Assembly: GCA_001303025.1 (NCBI GenBank)
Contig: LJNK01000028.1
Coordinates: 1 to 52,036, forward strand
Direction: 5' to 3'
Source of the DNA: Deltaproteobacteria bacterium SG8_13
GTDB taxonomy: Bacteria > Desulfobacterota > Desulfobacteria > Desulfobacterales > SG8-13
DNA: 52,036 nucleotides
A model generated the notes under the pieces. The model made no database searches, was not told where the DNA came from, and was given only the letters and a program-made list of their open reading frames with translations. A program made the translations under genes and the position numbers. Shown here piece after piece: positions 17,437-26,795 of the stretch (position 1 is its first letter; every line of letters begins with the position of its first letter).

Positions 17437-18239
17437 GCGCTGTGGTTGTGGATCGACTCGAAGTTCTCGGCGCTGACCGAAAACCAGGTGATGTTGTCAT
17501 CGGATTTCAGGCGCAGGGCAACATCGCGCACGATGTCCTCGACGAACTTGGGATTGGTGAAGCTGCGTTCGGTGACGCATTTTTCGTCCGCCCGTTTGAG
17601 CACCGAATAGACGTCGCAGGAAGCAGCCTCTTCTACCAGGGCGATCACGTCTTCGATCCAGATGAACTTTTTAAAACGGGTGCGCACCCGCACCTCGCCG
17701 CGCTGATTGTGGGCCCCGTACTCGCTGATCTCCTTGGAGCAGGGGCACACCGAGGTGATCGGCACCGCCACCTCCACCACCAGGTCGATTCTGCCGGACG
17801 GGTCGCTGGATCCCTTGAAACTGCAAGCGTAATCCATCAACCCCGGTGAATGGGTCACGGGGGCTTTTTTTTCGATGAAATAGGGAAACGCCACCTCCAG
17901 GTGCGAAGATGCCGCATTGAGGTGCTCTTTCATCTGCTGGAGCACTTCGGCGATTCTCTTCAGGGAGATCTCCGGGCGGAACAGGTGCAGGATCTCGACG
18001 AAGCGGCTCATGTGGGTGCCCTTGTTGCGGTGGGGCAGGTCCACGTACATGTTGATGGAGGCCACCGTGTGCTGATACCCGCTTTGCCGGTCCAGTACGG
18101 TGATCGGATACTGGAGGTTTTTGATACCCACCTTGTCGATGGGCATGTTGCGGTGGTCGGGCAGGTTCTGTACGTCCTTCATGGTGCGGTTCTCGGCGGC
18201 CGGATTCAACGGTCGAATCGATTCTGCTGACGACTTCAT
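17403..18239 (-). CDS. folE2: GTP cyclohydrolase FolE2 (type IB)
   Basis: The 278-residue protein matches FolE2: MPIDKVGIKNLQYPI near the N-terminus, HMSRFVE, the catalytic cysteine region VCPCSKEIS and the late HNHSAYAH. It converts GTP to dihydroneopterin triphosphate, the first step of folate and some modified-nucleoside pathways, and can work with metals other than zinc. The ATG overlaps the stop of the TtcA-like gene (ATGA), so it is translationally coupled. It is the last gene of the long leftward block. Confidence 0.93.
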   Translation of the reverse strand: MKSSAESIRPLNPAAENRTMKDVQNLPDHRNMPIDKVGIKNLQYPITVLDRQSGYQHTVASINMYVDLPHRNKGTHMSRFVEILHLFRPEISLKRIAEVLQQMKEHLNAASSHLEVAFPYFIEKKAPVTHSPGLMDYACSFKGSSDPSGRIDLVVEVAVPITSVCPCSKEISEYGAHNQRGEVRVRTRFKKFIWIEDVIALVEEAASCDVYSVLKRADEKCVTERSFTNPKFVEDIVRDVALRLKSDDNITWFSVSAENFESIHNHSAYAHITSGDRA

Positions 18240-18976
18240 GTGAAGAGGTACTCCGGATTCACGTGCCGTATGGCCCGGAAAATATTTCCCCTGATCTTTT
18301 TATTGGTTTTGTAGAGCCCGTCAAGTAAATTCTTTATGTCGCTGCGCTTTGATCCGGAAGCGCTCGGACACGGGTTCCGAAACCGGGGGAAATTCTGCTG
18401 CCGCGCAAATCGTCTGATCAGATCCTCTTCCACGAGAGCCAGGGGCCGGATGACCGTGAAAAGGCCCTTGAAAAACGGTTGCACCGGCTTCATGGTGCTG
18501 ATCTCGCCGGCATAGCAGATGTTGAGAAACAGCGTCTCGATGATATCGTCCTTGTGGTGGCCGAAGGCTACCTTGTTGCAGCCAAGCTGCTCGGCGATTT
18601 CGAATATCCGCTTGCGCCGGTTCCACGAGCACAGAAAACAGGGGTTCTCCCGGTTTTCCGGACCATGGGCGCGGGGTCCGTGATCGGTGCGCTCCCAGCG
18701 GAAACGGTACCCCGCCTGCCGGCAGTAGACCGCCAGGTCCTCACCGAAGCTGCCGTCAAACCCCGGATCGATGTAAACCGCATGCAGCTGGTAGTCGACG
18801 GGCACCCGCTGAAGGCGTTCGCTGAGCGTCCACATCAATGTCAAGCTGTCTTTGCCACCGGACATGGCGACCAGAATGCGATCTCCGTTTGCGATCATCC
18901 CGTAGCGGCCGATGGCTCGACCAACCTGACGGTTGATCGACCGGTAAGACGAGCTTTTCGGTGGCAGCGGGGTCAT
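18236..18976 (-). CDS. TtcA-like ATP-pyrophosphatase
   Basis: The 246-residue protein has the PP-loop SGGKDS (VAMSGGKDSLTLM) and a CxxC (PCFLCSWNRRKRIFE) equivalent to the cluster-binding cysteines of TtcA. It also has the conserved GHHKDDIIETLFLN segment and a further cysteine in NPCPSASG. TtcA thiolates cytidine 32 of tRNA using an iron-sulfur cluster, and relatives modify other bases, so the exact target is uncertain. Its ATG overlaps the rpoZ stop by 4 bases and its stop overlaps the folE2 ATG by 4 bases. Confidence 0.85.
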   Translation of the reverse strand: MTPLPPKSSSYRSINRQVGRAIGRYGMIANGDRILVAMSGGKDSLTLMWTLSERLQRVPVDYQLHAVYIDPGFDGSFGEDLAVYCRQAGYRFRWERTDHGPRAHGPENRENPCFLCSWNRRKRIFEIAEQLGCNKVAFGHHKDDIIETLFLNICYAGEISTMKPVQPFFKGLFTVIRPLALVEEDLIRRFARQQNFPRFRNPCPSASGSKRSDIKNLLDGLYKTNKKIRGNIFRAIRHVNPEYLFT

Positions 18977-19218
18977 TCTTCTGTCGCAGTATTTTCAGCG
19001 GCTTCTTCCAGCTGGGGAGGGGGGTTTTCTTCAAACTTGAGCCGGATCCTCCCGGCGGCGACTTCCCGCAGGGATACCACGATATCCTCGTTTTTCGGCG
19101 AGCTGACCAGGTATTCGGAGCCTTCGCGAATCTGGCGCACCCGCTTGGCAACCATATTGACAAGCAGAAAACGATTGGGAACCTGTTTCAGACAATCTTC
19201 CACGGTGATACGTGCCAC
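18973..19218 (-). CDS. rpoZ: RNA polymerase omega subunit
   Basis: The 81-residue product begins ARITVEDCLKQVPNRF and contains AAKRVRQ-like (VAKRVRQIREG) and SPKNEDIVVSLREVAAG, typical of RpoZ in sulfate reducers. It assists assembly of the polymerase core. The GTG at 19218 was chosen because GAGGAGG lies 7 bases upstream. A TTG two codons earlier would sit almost on top of the Shine-Dalgarno sequence. The stop overlaps the next ATG (ATGA). Confidence 0.93.
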   Translation of the reverse strand: MARITVEDCLKQVPNRFLLVNMVAKRVRQIREGSEYLVSSPKNEDIVVSLREVAAGRIRLKFEENPPPQLEEAAENTATEE

Positions 19219-19289
19219 TTTCAAACCTCCTCGCTCAACGCGAACCTGCTCGCTGTTGATTTCTGTATTATGGGCCGGGATTCCACCGG

Positions 19290-19757
19290 CTAACGGATCT
19301 CGATAACCTCGTAGCTGCGCATGCCGCCGGGAGCCTGAAGCGTGAGGGCATCGCCGGGCTTTTTACCCATCAGGGCCCTGCCCAGGGGCGAGGAAATCGA
19401 TATTTTTCCCTTTTCGACATTCGACTCGTCGGGTCCGACGAGCTGATATTCCACGTCCTCGCCGGTATCGATATTTTCGACAAGAACCCGACTGCCGAAC
19501 ATGGCCCGGCTGTTGTCCAACTTGCGGGTGTCGATGACATCGGCGTGGGCAATTTTGTGTTCCAGTTCACCGATGCGGCCCTCCAGGAAGCCCTGCCGGT
19601 CTTTGGCGGCCGCGTACTCGGCATTTTCGGACAGATCCCCGTGCGCCCGGGCTTCTTCGATCGCACGGATATTCTCAGGGCGCTCCACCCGTTTCAATCT
19701 CTCCAGCTCTTGTTTCAGATTTTGATATCCTTCCCTGGTCAGCGGTACTTTTTCCAC
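19290..19757 (-). CDS. greA: Transcription elongation factor GreA
   Basis: The 155-residue protein shows the GreA coiled coil (GYQNLKQELERLK, IRAIEEARAHGDLSENAEY with the tip acidic residues DLSEN) and the C-terminal domain (VGPDESNVEKGKISISSPLGRALMGK split over two blocks). It rescues backtracked polymerase by stimulating transcript cleavage. The GTG at 19757, preceded by GAGGAG about 10 bases away, gives the normal N-terminus VEKVPLT. The ATG at 19778 has its AGGA too close. It lies upstream of rpoZ, a functional pairing of two polymerase-associated genes. Confidence 0.92.
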   Translation of the reverse strand: MEKVPLTREGYQNLKQELERLKRVERPENIRAIEEARAHGDLSENAEYAAAKDRQGFLEGRIGELEHKIAHADVIDTRKLDNSRAMFGSRVLVENIDTGEDVEYQLVGPDESNVEKGKISISSPLGRALMGKKPGDALTLQAPGGMRSYEVIEIR

Positions 19758-19835
19758 TTCGTAAACACTCCTCGTCATTCCTGCCAAATTCCATCTGAAT
19801 CGCCCGCAGCCATCCATCGGGCGGCCGCAGTCAAT

Positions 19836-20858
19836 CTATAGATATTCCTTCACCAGCAATTCGGCGATTTGAACCGTGTTGGTGGCCGCTCCCTTGCGAA
19901 TGTTGTCGGCCACGATCCACATGTTGATGCCGTTTTCAATCGACTCGTCCTGGCGGATGCGGCCCACCAAGGTCAGGTCCTGGCCGGCGGCATCGGTGGC
20001 CAGCGGGTAAACATTGTTGCCCGGGTCGTCCATCACCTTCACGCCCGGCGCGCTGCTCAGCAGCTGCCGCACGTGCCCGGCGGAGATGTGCCGGCTGGTT
20101 TCGATGTTCACCGCTTCGCAGTGACCATAGAAAACCGGTACCCGGACCGTGGTGGCGGTAACGGCTATGGAATCGTCTTCCATGATTTTGCGGGTTTCAT
20201 TGAGCATCTTCATCTCTTCCTTCGTGTACCCGTTTTCCTGGAAGACATCGATGTGGGGCAGGCAGTTGAATGCGATCCGGTGGGGGTATACCTGCTTGGC
20301 GTAATCCAGAAAGTTAATCATGGCCCGGGTCTGATCGAACAGCTCGTCGATGGCCTTTTTGCCCGTACCGGACACCGCCTGATAGGTGGACACCACGATT
20401 CTTTTGATACCGCAATGCTTGTGAATCGGATTCAGCGCCACCACCATCTGAATGGTGGAGCAATTCGGATTGGCGATGATTCCTTTTTTGGTGTAATCTT
20501 TTATTGCATGTGGGTTTACTTCCGGCACCACCAGCGGCACGTCCGGGTCCATGCGCCAGGCACTGGAGTTGTCCACCACCACGCAGCCGGCATCGGCGGC
20601 AATCGGTGCAAACTGCTTGCTGGTGCCGCCACCGGCGGAAAAAAGTGCGACATCCAAGCCCTTGAAAGACTCCGGCGTCATTTCCTCTACTGGGAGCAGA
20701 TCCCCTCTAAACCTCAGCTGCCGGCCGACACTGCGTTTGGAGGCCAGCAGCTTGACGGATTTCAGAGGAAGGTTGCTCTCCTCCAGGCAGGTGATCATCT
20801 GGTTGCCGACGGCGCCGGTTGCACCGGCCACAGCCACATGGACCGACTTTCTACTCAT
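19836..20858 (-). CDS. asd: Aspartate-semialdehyde dehydrogenase
   Basis: The 340-residue protein has the N-terminal nucleotide-binding motif VAGATGAVG, the SAGGGTSK loop, VVDNSSAWRMD, the catalytic cysteine in NPNCSTIQ, and the substrate-binding QAVSGTGKKA region. It reduces aspartyl phosphate to aspartate semialdehyde with NADPH, feeding lysine, diaminopimelate, threonine and methionine synthesis. An AGGA ribosome binding site precedes the ATG. It lies 130 bases downstream of pssA. Confidence 0.96.
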   Translation of the reverse strand: MSRKSVHVAVAGATGAVGNQMITCLEESNLPLKSVKLLASKRSVGRQLRFRGDLLPVEEMTPESFKGLDVALFSAGGGTSKQFAPIAADAGCVVVDNSSAWRMDPDVPLVVPEVNPHAIKDYTKKGIIANPNCSTIQMVVALNPIHKHCGIKRIVVSTYQAVSGTGKKAIDELFDQTRAMINFLDYAKQVYPHRIAFNCLPHIDVFQENGYTKEEMKMLNETRKIMEDDSIAVTATTVRVPVFYGHCEAVNIETSRHISAGHVRQLLSSAPGVKVMDDPGNNVYPLATDAAGQDLTLVGRIRQDESIENGINMWIVADNIRKGAATNTVQIAELLVKEYL

Positions 20859-20988
20859 TTCCTGGCTACCTCTTCGCTGAATGTAATCGTGATTTCTATT
20901 GTTTCAAGTCCCCTGGCAGAGCGGTCAACCGGCCGGGGCTCGTCTCGACATGGAGCCCGCCGGTGGTGTGGGGTACTAACCGTATGAT

Positions 20989-21771
20989 TCAAGGAAGCGG
21001 TCTGGGCTTGTTTGCCTCGCGGGACTCGGTCTTGACGGTCTTCGCTTTTTTTATCCTCCAGAGGGTCACGACAGGACCGGAGACAACGTACATCGACCCG
21101 ATGGAAAAGAGGGTGATGGATGGTTGCGCGGCGATAAAAATCAACACCAGGATGGCGGCAACCAGAACGTTGAAATTCATGCTGCGAAACAATTCGGCAT
21201 TTTTAAAGCTGGGGTACTTGATACTGCTGACCATTAAAAATGCCAGCGCATAAAGCATCAACAGCATCAGCAGCCGCTGGCTACCGGCATCCAGCCCCAG
21301 ACGGTGGAACAGCAGCAGGGTGGCTGCGGTCATCCCGGCTGCGGCCGGTATCGGCAACCCGACGAAATACTTGCTGCTGACAGTGCCGACCTGGGTGTTG
21401 AAGCGGGCCAGCCGCAGGGCGCCACAGACCATAAACAGAAACGCTGCCAGCCAGCCGATCCTGCCCATCGGTTTGAGCGCCCAGAGATACATCATCAGAC
21501 CCGGAGCAAGGCCGAAGGAGACCAGGTCGGCCAGCGAGTCGTACTCCACGCCGAATCGGCTGGTGGTGTTGGTGGCCCTGGCAATCTTACCGTCCAGCAG
21601 ATCGAAAACAGCGGCAATGTAGACCGCATATGCCGCTGAAACGAATTTGCCGTTCACCGAGGCGATAACGGCGTAAAAGCCGAAGAAGATGTTCAGCGAA
21701 GTAAAGATGTTGGGCAGTATGTAAATCCCCCGTCGCAGGCGATCTTTCCTGCTTCGTTTGCTACGTCTCAT
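20989..21771 (-). CDS. pssA: CDP-diacylglycerol-serine O-phosphatidyltransferase
   Basis: The 260-residue membrane enzyme has the full CDP-alcohol phosphotransferase motif D57..D60-G..A64-R65..G74..D78..D82 and six to eight hydrophobic segments. It transfers phosphatidyl from CDP-diacylglycerol to serine. Its start overlaps the stop of psd by 4 bases. The two encode consecutive steps of phosphatidylethanolamine synthesis and form the head of the leftward operon. The basic N-terminus (MRRSKRSRKDRLRR) is typical of the family. Confidence 0.95.
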   Translation of the reverse strand: MRRSKRSRKDRLRRGIYILPNIFTSLNIFFGFYAVIASVNGKFVSAAYAVYIAAVFDLLDGKIARATNTTSRFGVEYDSLADLVSFGLAPGLMMYLWALKPMGRIGWLAAFLFMVCGALRLARFNTQVGTVSSKYFVGLPIPAAAGMTAATLLLFHRLGLDAGSQRLLMLLMLYALAFLMVSSIKYPSFKNAELFRSMNFNVLVAAILVLIFIAAQPSITLFSIGSMYVVSGPVVTLWRIKKAKTVKTESREANKPRPLP

Positions 21772-22439
21772 GGTAGCTCTCCCAGTATGGTCGTGCCGGA
21801 CTGAACAGTGTCGCCCACCGCTACGGAGGCATCAAACTCCAGCGGAAGGTATAGATCCACTCGGGATCCGAAGCATATCATTCCGAAACGTTGTCCTTTG
21901 GCAACTGCATCCCCTTCGGCAACCCTGCAGATGATCCTGCGTGCCACCAGACCGGCGATTTGAACGACCGTTATGGGCCTGCCGGACTGGGTTTCGATAA
22001 ACAATGCATTGCGTTCATTGTCACTGGATGCCTTGTCCCGGTTGGCAGCAACGAATTTCCCCGGATGATAATCAACCTTGCGAACGACGCCTTCGAAAGG
22101 GATCCGGTTGACGTGAACGTTGAAAACCGACATGAATATGCTCAGTTTGCGGCATTCGCCGTCGAAATACGCTCCCCCGTCTACGGTTTCGAGTCCGATG
22201 ACTTTGCCGTCGGCCGGCGCCACGACCGCTGCCGCCAACGAGGGGACGGCGCGGTCCGGATCGCGGAAAAAATAAACGATAAAAACCGTTGTCAACAGCC
22301 CAAGCAGCGCCAGTGCGACAATTCCAAGCAGTGCGAAAACCGCTGTCGCAAACGCGGCGGCGAATATGAACGGATAGCCGGGTTTGGCCACAGGAAAGGC
22401 CGTCTCATTCGGACGATCAGGCCAGGAGTAATCGCTCAT
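21768..22439 (-). CDS. psd: Phosphatidylserine decarboxylase proenzyme (short type)
   Basis: The 223-residue proenzyme has two N-terminal transmembrane segments, the APADGKV motif, FMSVFNVHVNRIP and the self-cleavage site G191-S192 in CFGSRVDLYLP, where the serine becomes the pyruvoyl cofactor. It makes phosphatidylethanolamine from the PssA product. This is the archaeal-type short Psd found in many deltaproteobacteria. The first gene after the strong promoter at 22505-22533. Confidence 0.95.
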   Translation of the reverse strand: MSDYSWPDRPNETAFPVAKPGYPFIFAAAFATAVFALLGIVALALLGLLTTVFIVYFFRDPDRAVPSLAAAVVAPADGKVIGLETVDGGAYFDGECRKLSIFMSVFNVHVNRIPFEGVVRKVDYHPGKFVAANRDKASSDNERNALFIETQSGRPITVVQIAGLVARRIICRVAEGDAVAKGQRFGMICFGSRVDLYLPLEFDASVAVGDTVQSGTTILGELP

Positions 22440-22504
22440 CTAGGTCCCTTTGAAAATTCCGGTCCTGTCTGCATAGTGGACTGCGGTTGCGGGCCAAACA
22501 TTTT

Positions 22505-22533
22505 TTTATAACAAGATTGAACCCAATAGTCAA
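22505..22533 (-). promoter_or_regulatory. Strong putative promoter of the psd-pssA operon
   Basis: On the minus strand TTGACT (22528-22533), a 17-base spacer and TATAAA (22505-22510): 5/6 matches in both boxes. It sits 66 bases upstream of the psd ATG and likely drives psd-pssA and perhaps asd and the genes beyond. Confidence 0.65.
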
Positions 22534-22607
22534 ATTACGCGCCGCCCCCCAGGCCAGCCGGCTAACCGAAATCGAAACGGGTGCCGATTGACCGACGCAT
22601 TCGCTCA

Positions 22608-23309
22608 TCAGATGGGATCCGCACCCGTGTCTGCATGCCGCAGCTCGGCATCGGACCTGCGCAGATAGGTCGGCACAAACCGCTCAACATCGTCCGGATC
22701 CCCGGCCGACAGACGCCGGGCGCCTAAAATGGCGACGGCTGCCGCCCGGATCGAATGAAAACCGGCCGGAACAAACAGGGCACGGCGACCTGCCGCAGCC
22801 TCTATTCGACGCCGGTATGCCGCCGCCCCGCTGCCAATGAAAACGCACGGCTGCTCTATCGCTGCCAGAACGGCTTCCGGGGTTGCCACCTGTTCGGCTG
22901 TCACCTGCACCGGTCCGTCCGGGCTCCAGTGATACAAAGCCGCATATACTTCTTTTCTGCGCGCATCGATCATGGAGCAGATCGTGTGATCGGTGGGACC
23001 CACCTGCCAGGCCAGGGCTGCCAGGGTGGAAATGCCTACCATCGGACGATTGCCGGCAATCGCAAGACCCTTGACGGTGCTGATACCGATCCGCAGACCG
23101 GTAAAGGAACCCGGTCCCTGTGAAACGGCAAAACCCTCGACCCGTTCAAGGGAAAGTCCGGCGGTTTGAACCAGGGTTTCGATCAGTGCGGCCAGGTGGC
23201 GCGAGTGGGTCTCGCCGCTCACCAGGGTTATCTCCGACAACAGCCGGTCGCCATCGGCAATCGCCACGCTGCAGCTCGAAGTAGCCGTATCGACCGCCAG
23301 AACCATCAT
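22608..23309 (-). CDS. tsaB: tRNA threonylcarbamoyladenosine biosynthesis protein TsaB
   Basis: The 233-residue ASKHA-fold protein has the N-terminal VDTATSSCSVA motif, ETHSRHLAALIE, and SQGPGSFTGLRIGISTVKGLA, the TsaB signature. It is the dimerisation partner of TsaD in forming t6A37 of tRNA. The start overlaps the lon stop (AAATGATG), with two adjacent ATGs possible. Co-transcription with lon is therefore likely. Confidence 0.94.
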   Translation of the reverse strand: MMVLAVDTATSSCSVAIADGDRLLSEITLVSGETHSRHLAALIETLVQTAGLSLERVEGFAVSQGPGSFTGLRIGISTVKGLAIAGNRPMVGISTLAALAWQVGPTDHTICSMIDARRKEVYAALYHWSPDGPVQVTAEQVATPEAVLAAIEQPCVFIGSGAAAYRRRIEAAAGRRALFVPAGFHSIRAAAVAILGARRLSAGDPDDVERFVPTYLRRSDAELRHADTGADPI

Positions 23310-25723
23310 TTGCGAGGGGTCTTTTTCCGGGTGGTTTTTTTCACCGGCCGCGTTTTCTCAAAGGCATGTTGCAGCACTTCGTCCATCCCGGATACTGGAA
23401 CGTAATTGATCTTGCGGCGGATACCCTGGGGTATTTCACTCAAGTCTTTGCGGTTTTTCTGCGGAATAATGATCGTTCGCACTCCAGCCCGCAGGGCACC
23501 GAGGGTCTTTTCCTTTAATCCGCCGACCGGCAGGACCCTTCCCCGCAAGGTGATCTCGCCGCTCATGGCCACATCGCTCCGCACACACCGACCCGTGGCC
23601 GTCGACACCAGCGCGGTCGCCATGGCAATCCCCGCCGACGGGCCGTCTTTTGGTATCGCACCGGCCGGCACGTGGATGTGGATGTCCGCGTTGTCGAAGA
23701 TCGTCTCCTTGCCGCCATGGGCACGGATATTCGCACGGGCGTAACTCACCGCAGCCCGTGCGGATTCCTGCATGACTTCGCCGAGCTGACCGGTGATGAT
23801 CAGCTCGCCCTTGCCCCGAATCAGCGAGGCCTCCACATACATTACCTCCCCGCCGGCATGGGTCCAGGCCAGGCCGGTGGCCAGCCCTACCTGGCTTTGC
23901 TCCTGGTCCATCTCGGGATAATACCGGGAGACCCCCAAATAGCGGTGCAGGTTGTTGCGATTGATGCGGAATCCGCCAGTTTTGCCTTCCGCGATTTTTC
24001 TGGCTACCTTGCGGCAAATCGATCCGATTTCGCGCTCTAAATTCCGCAGGCCGGATTCTGAGGTGTATTCGCTGATGATCAGGTCGATGGCTCCCGGACT
24101 GATCTCCAGCGTTTTCGGTGTGATGCCGCTCTCTTTGAACTGACGGGGTATCAAATGACGCTGTGCGATCCGTCGTTTTTCATCTTCCGTGTAGCCCGGC
24201 AGGGTAATGACCTCCATCCGGTCGAGCAGGGCGGACGGAATGGTGTCGGTAATATTGGCGGTCAGGATGAACATCACTTTCGAAAGGTCGAAAGAAAGGT
24301 TCAGATAGTGGTCGCTGAACTCCCTGTTTTGCTCCGGATCGAGGGCCTCGAGAAGCGCTGATGATGGGTCTCCCCGGAAGTCGCTGCCCAGCTTGTCGAT
24401 TTCGTCCATCATGAACACCGGATTGCGGCTGCCACACTGCTTGAGTCCCTGAAGGATGCGTCCCGGAAGTGCCCCGATGTACGTGCGCCGGTGGCCGCGG
24501 ATTTCGGCTTCGTCGTGAATGCCGCCCAGCGATATGCGCACGAACTTGCGGTTCAGGGAGCGGGCAATCGCCTGCCCCAGGGAGGTTTTGCCCACGCCGG
24601 GCGGTCCCACAAAGCAAAGGATCGGTCCCTTCATGTCCGGATTCAGTTTTCGGACACTGAGGTATTCCAGAATGCGGTCCTTGATCTTTTCCAGACCGAA
24701 GTGCTCCTCGTCGAGCACTTTTCTGGCTTTTCGGATGTCGATGACATCCCGGGTGGTTTTGTTCCACGGCATGTCGACCAGCCAGTCGAGGTAGGTTCGC
24801 ACCACGGCCGATTCAGCCGAATCCGGGTGCATCTGGTCCAGCCGGCGCAACTGCTTGGTGGCTTCTTTTTCGGCCTCCCGGGACATCTTGGCCCGCTTGA
24901 TTTTTTTACGATACTGCTCCACTTCCTGGGCTTTGTCGTCCTGCTCCCCGAGCTCCCGGTGAATCGCACGCACCTGCTCCCGCAGAAAGTAGTCTCGTTG
25001 ATTCTTGAAAATCTCGTCCTTGACTTCCGACTGGATTTTGGCCTGCATGGTGGAGAGTTCGACTTCCTTGGAAAGAAAACGATTGACCCGCTTCAGGCGG
25101 GCCAGCGGATCGGTTATTTCGAGCAGCTCCTGGGCTTCGTCGATTTTCAACTTTAGATTGGTGGCAACCAGGTCGGCCAGCTTTCCGGGGTCTTCGATGC
25201 TTTCGAGTACCGTGGTCACGTCGGCGGACATCTCGCCGCGCAGGGAAAGGATCTGCTCCGAATGCTCCCGGACGCTGCGCATCAGGGCTTCGGTCTCGAG
25301 AGTGACCTTTTTCGCCGGTGTTTCACTGATCGTTTCGATTTTCACCCGGTAAAAAGGTTTGCGGCCGACATAGCGCTTGATCCTCGCTCGGGCTAGACCC
25401 TGAACCAACGTTTTGACGCGTCCGTCCGGGAGCTTCAGCATCCGCAACACCCGATTGACAGTTCCGACACGGTATATGTCCTTGGGCTCAGGATTTTCGA
25501 CGGCCGGATCTTTCTGGGTCGCCAGGAACAAAAACCCGTCATCGGCAACCGACTCCTCCACCGCTCGCACCGATTTCTCTCTCCCCACAAACAGGGGCAG
25601 CAGCATGTCGGTAAAGATCACAATGTCTCGGACCGGCATCATGGGAAGCGTCGAAGGGATTTCCGATAACAAATCATCTTCTTCGAGGATGCTGATCAGG
25701 TCGTCCTTGTCGGTTACAGCCAT
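23306..25723 (-). CDS. lon: ATP-dependent protease La
   Basis: The 805-residue protein has the N-terminal substrate-binding LON domain (LPMMPVRDIVIFTDMLLPLFVG region). The AAA domain carries Walker A GPPGVGKTS and Walker B VFMMDEIDK. The C-terminal protease domain has the Ser-Lys dyad, Ser in KDGPSAG (about residue 696) and Lys in GGLKEK (about 737). The tail is strongly basic (KKTTRKKTPRK). The ATG at 25723 has GGAG nearby; the longer open frame adds residues unlike Lon. It degrades damaged and regulatory proteins in the cytoplasm. The gene is followed by overlapping tsaB. Confidence 0.97.
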   Translation of the reverse strand: MAVTDKDDLISILEEDDLLSEIPSTLPMMPVRDIVIFTDMLLPLFVGREKSVRAVEESVADDGFLFLATQKDPAVENPEPKDIYRVGTVNRVLRMLKLPDGRVKTLVQGLARARIKRYVGRKPFYRVKIETISETPAKKVTLETEALMRSVREHSEQILSLRGEMSADVTTVLESIEDPGKLADLVATNLKLKIDEAQELLEITDPLARLKRVNRFLSKEVELSTMQAKIQSEVKDEIFKNQRDYFLREQVRAIHRELGEQDDKAQEVEQYRKKIKRAKMSREAEKEATKQLRRLDQMHPDSAESAVVRTYLDWLVDMPWNKTTRDVIDIRKARKVLDEEHFGLEKIKDRILEYLSVRKLNPDMKGPILCFVGPPGVGKTSLGQAIARSLNRKFVRISLGGIHDEAEIRGHRRTYIGALPGRILQGLKQCGSRNPVFMMDEIDKLGSDFRGDPSSALLEALDPEQNREFSDHYLNLSFDLSKVMFILTANITDTIPSALLDRMEVITLPGYTEDEKRRIAQRHLIPRQFKESGITPKTLEISPGAIDLIISEYTSESGLRNLEREIGSICRKVARKIAEGKTGGFRINRNNLHRYLGVSRYYPEMDQEQSQVGLATGLAWTHAGGEVMYVEASLIRGKGELIITGQLGEVMQESARAAVSYARANIRAHGGKETIFDNADIHIHVPAGAIPKDGPSAGIAMATALVSTATGRCVRSDVAMSGEITLRGRVLPVGGLKEKTLGALRAGVRTIIIPQKNRKDLSEIPQGIRRKINYVPVSGMDEVLQHAFEKTRPVKKTTRKKTPRK

Positions 25724-25809
25724 GGATTCTCCACTTGATCGGAATTTGCCTGCCTTGACCGCTGCGAAAAGAAATGTTCGCCGCGGGTTTACGGGCAACT
25801 AGGCTAAAT

Positions 25810-25837
25810 ATTATAAAGCTTTCTGCCCTATTTACAA
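25810..25837 (-). promoter_or_regulatory. Putative promoter of lon
   Basis: On the minus strand TTGTAA (25832-25837), a 16-base spacer and a perfect TATAAT (25810-25815), in an AT-rich region about 85 bases upstream of the lon ATG. It looks like a sigma70 promoter. No clear heat-shock sigma32 box was noticed. Confidence 0.55.
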
Positions 25838-25918
25838 TATCAATCTTGATTTTTTCACCCAACCTGGTCTAATCTTTAATCTTTTGCGTACAAGTCACGG
25901 CAGGGTGAAAGCGGGACA

Positions 25919-26701
25919 ATGCAAGCGTTTCCTTTCCAGGTGATCATCATCGTTTTCGCGTTCGGTTTGTGCGTGGGCAGCTTTTTGAATGTCTGCATCT
26001 ACCGGATTCCCGAGTCAAAATCGATCGTTACTCCCGGTTCGATGTGTCCGCGCTGCGGGGTGAAAATACGATTTTATGACAATATACCGCTGTTGAGCTA
26101 TCTGCTGCTCAGGGGCCGCTGCCGCAATTGCCGGGCGTCGATCGCGGTGCGCTATCCCCTGGTGGAGCTGCTGAGCGGAGCGCTGGCCGTGGCCGTGCTG
26201 ATCAAATTCGGACTTACCCCCGAAGCGGCGGTCACCTATGGTTTTGCGGCTGTTCTGATCGTCATCACCTTTATCGACATCGATCACCGCATCATTCCCG
26301 ATGTGATTTCCCTGCCGGGTATTGCCGCCTTCTTTCTGGCTGCGAGGCTGGTACCGTCGGTCACCTGGCTCGATTCGCTGATCGGGATCCTGGCCGGGGG
26401 CGGGAGCCTGTTTCTGGTCGCCTGGTTCTATCATCTGATAACCCGCAAGGAAGGGATGGGCGGCGGTGACATCAAGCTGCTGGCGATGATCGGAGCGATG
26501 ATCGGCTGGAAAGGGGTGCTGTTCACCATTTTCGCATCCTCGGCCTCCGGCACCCTCGTCGGTCTGATCGTAATGCTGATCAAGCGCCAGAACATGAAGC
26601 TGGCCGTGCCCTTCGGTCCCTTTCTGGCTTTGGGGGCCGTGATGTATCTCTTCTACGGCCCCCAGGTGATCGCGTGGTATCTGCAATCGGGCGCCATGTG
26701 A
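25919..26701 (+). CDS. pilD: Type 4 prepilin peptidase / N-methyltransferase
   Basis: The 260-residue polytopic membrane protein has the N-terminal VGSFLNVCIYRIP, the four zinc cysteines C43, C46, C68 and C71 (CPRC and CRNC) of the methylation domain, and the two catalytic aspartates in FIDIDHRIIPD and GGGD (D184). It cleaves and N-methylates prepilins and type II pseudopilins. This fits the gspC and gspN genes at 48.9-50.7 kb, though they are not adjacent. A weak promoter-like pair lies in the AT-rich region shared with lon. Confidence 0.94.
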   Translation: MQAFPFQVIIIVFAFGLCVGSFLNVCIYRIPESKSIVTPGSMCPRCGVKIRFYDNIPLLSYLLLRGRCRNCRASIAVRYPLVELLSGALAVAVLIKFGLTPEAAVTYGFAAVLIVITFIDIDHRIIPDVISLPGIAAFFLAARLVPSVTWLDSLIGILAGGGSLFLVAWFYHLITRKEGMGGGDIKLLAMIGAMIGWKGVLFTIFASSASGTLVGLIVMLIKRQNMKLAVPFGPFLALGAVMYLFYGPQVIAWYLQSGAM

Positions 26702-26795
26702 GTCTCGTACAAAACCGACGACAATGCAGCGAGCCCCACAGTCGACAGGAACCGGCGACACCGGAGCTGGTATCGGACCAGATGACTGGAAATCC

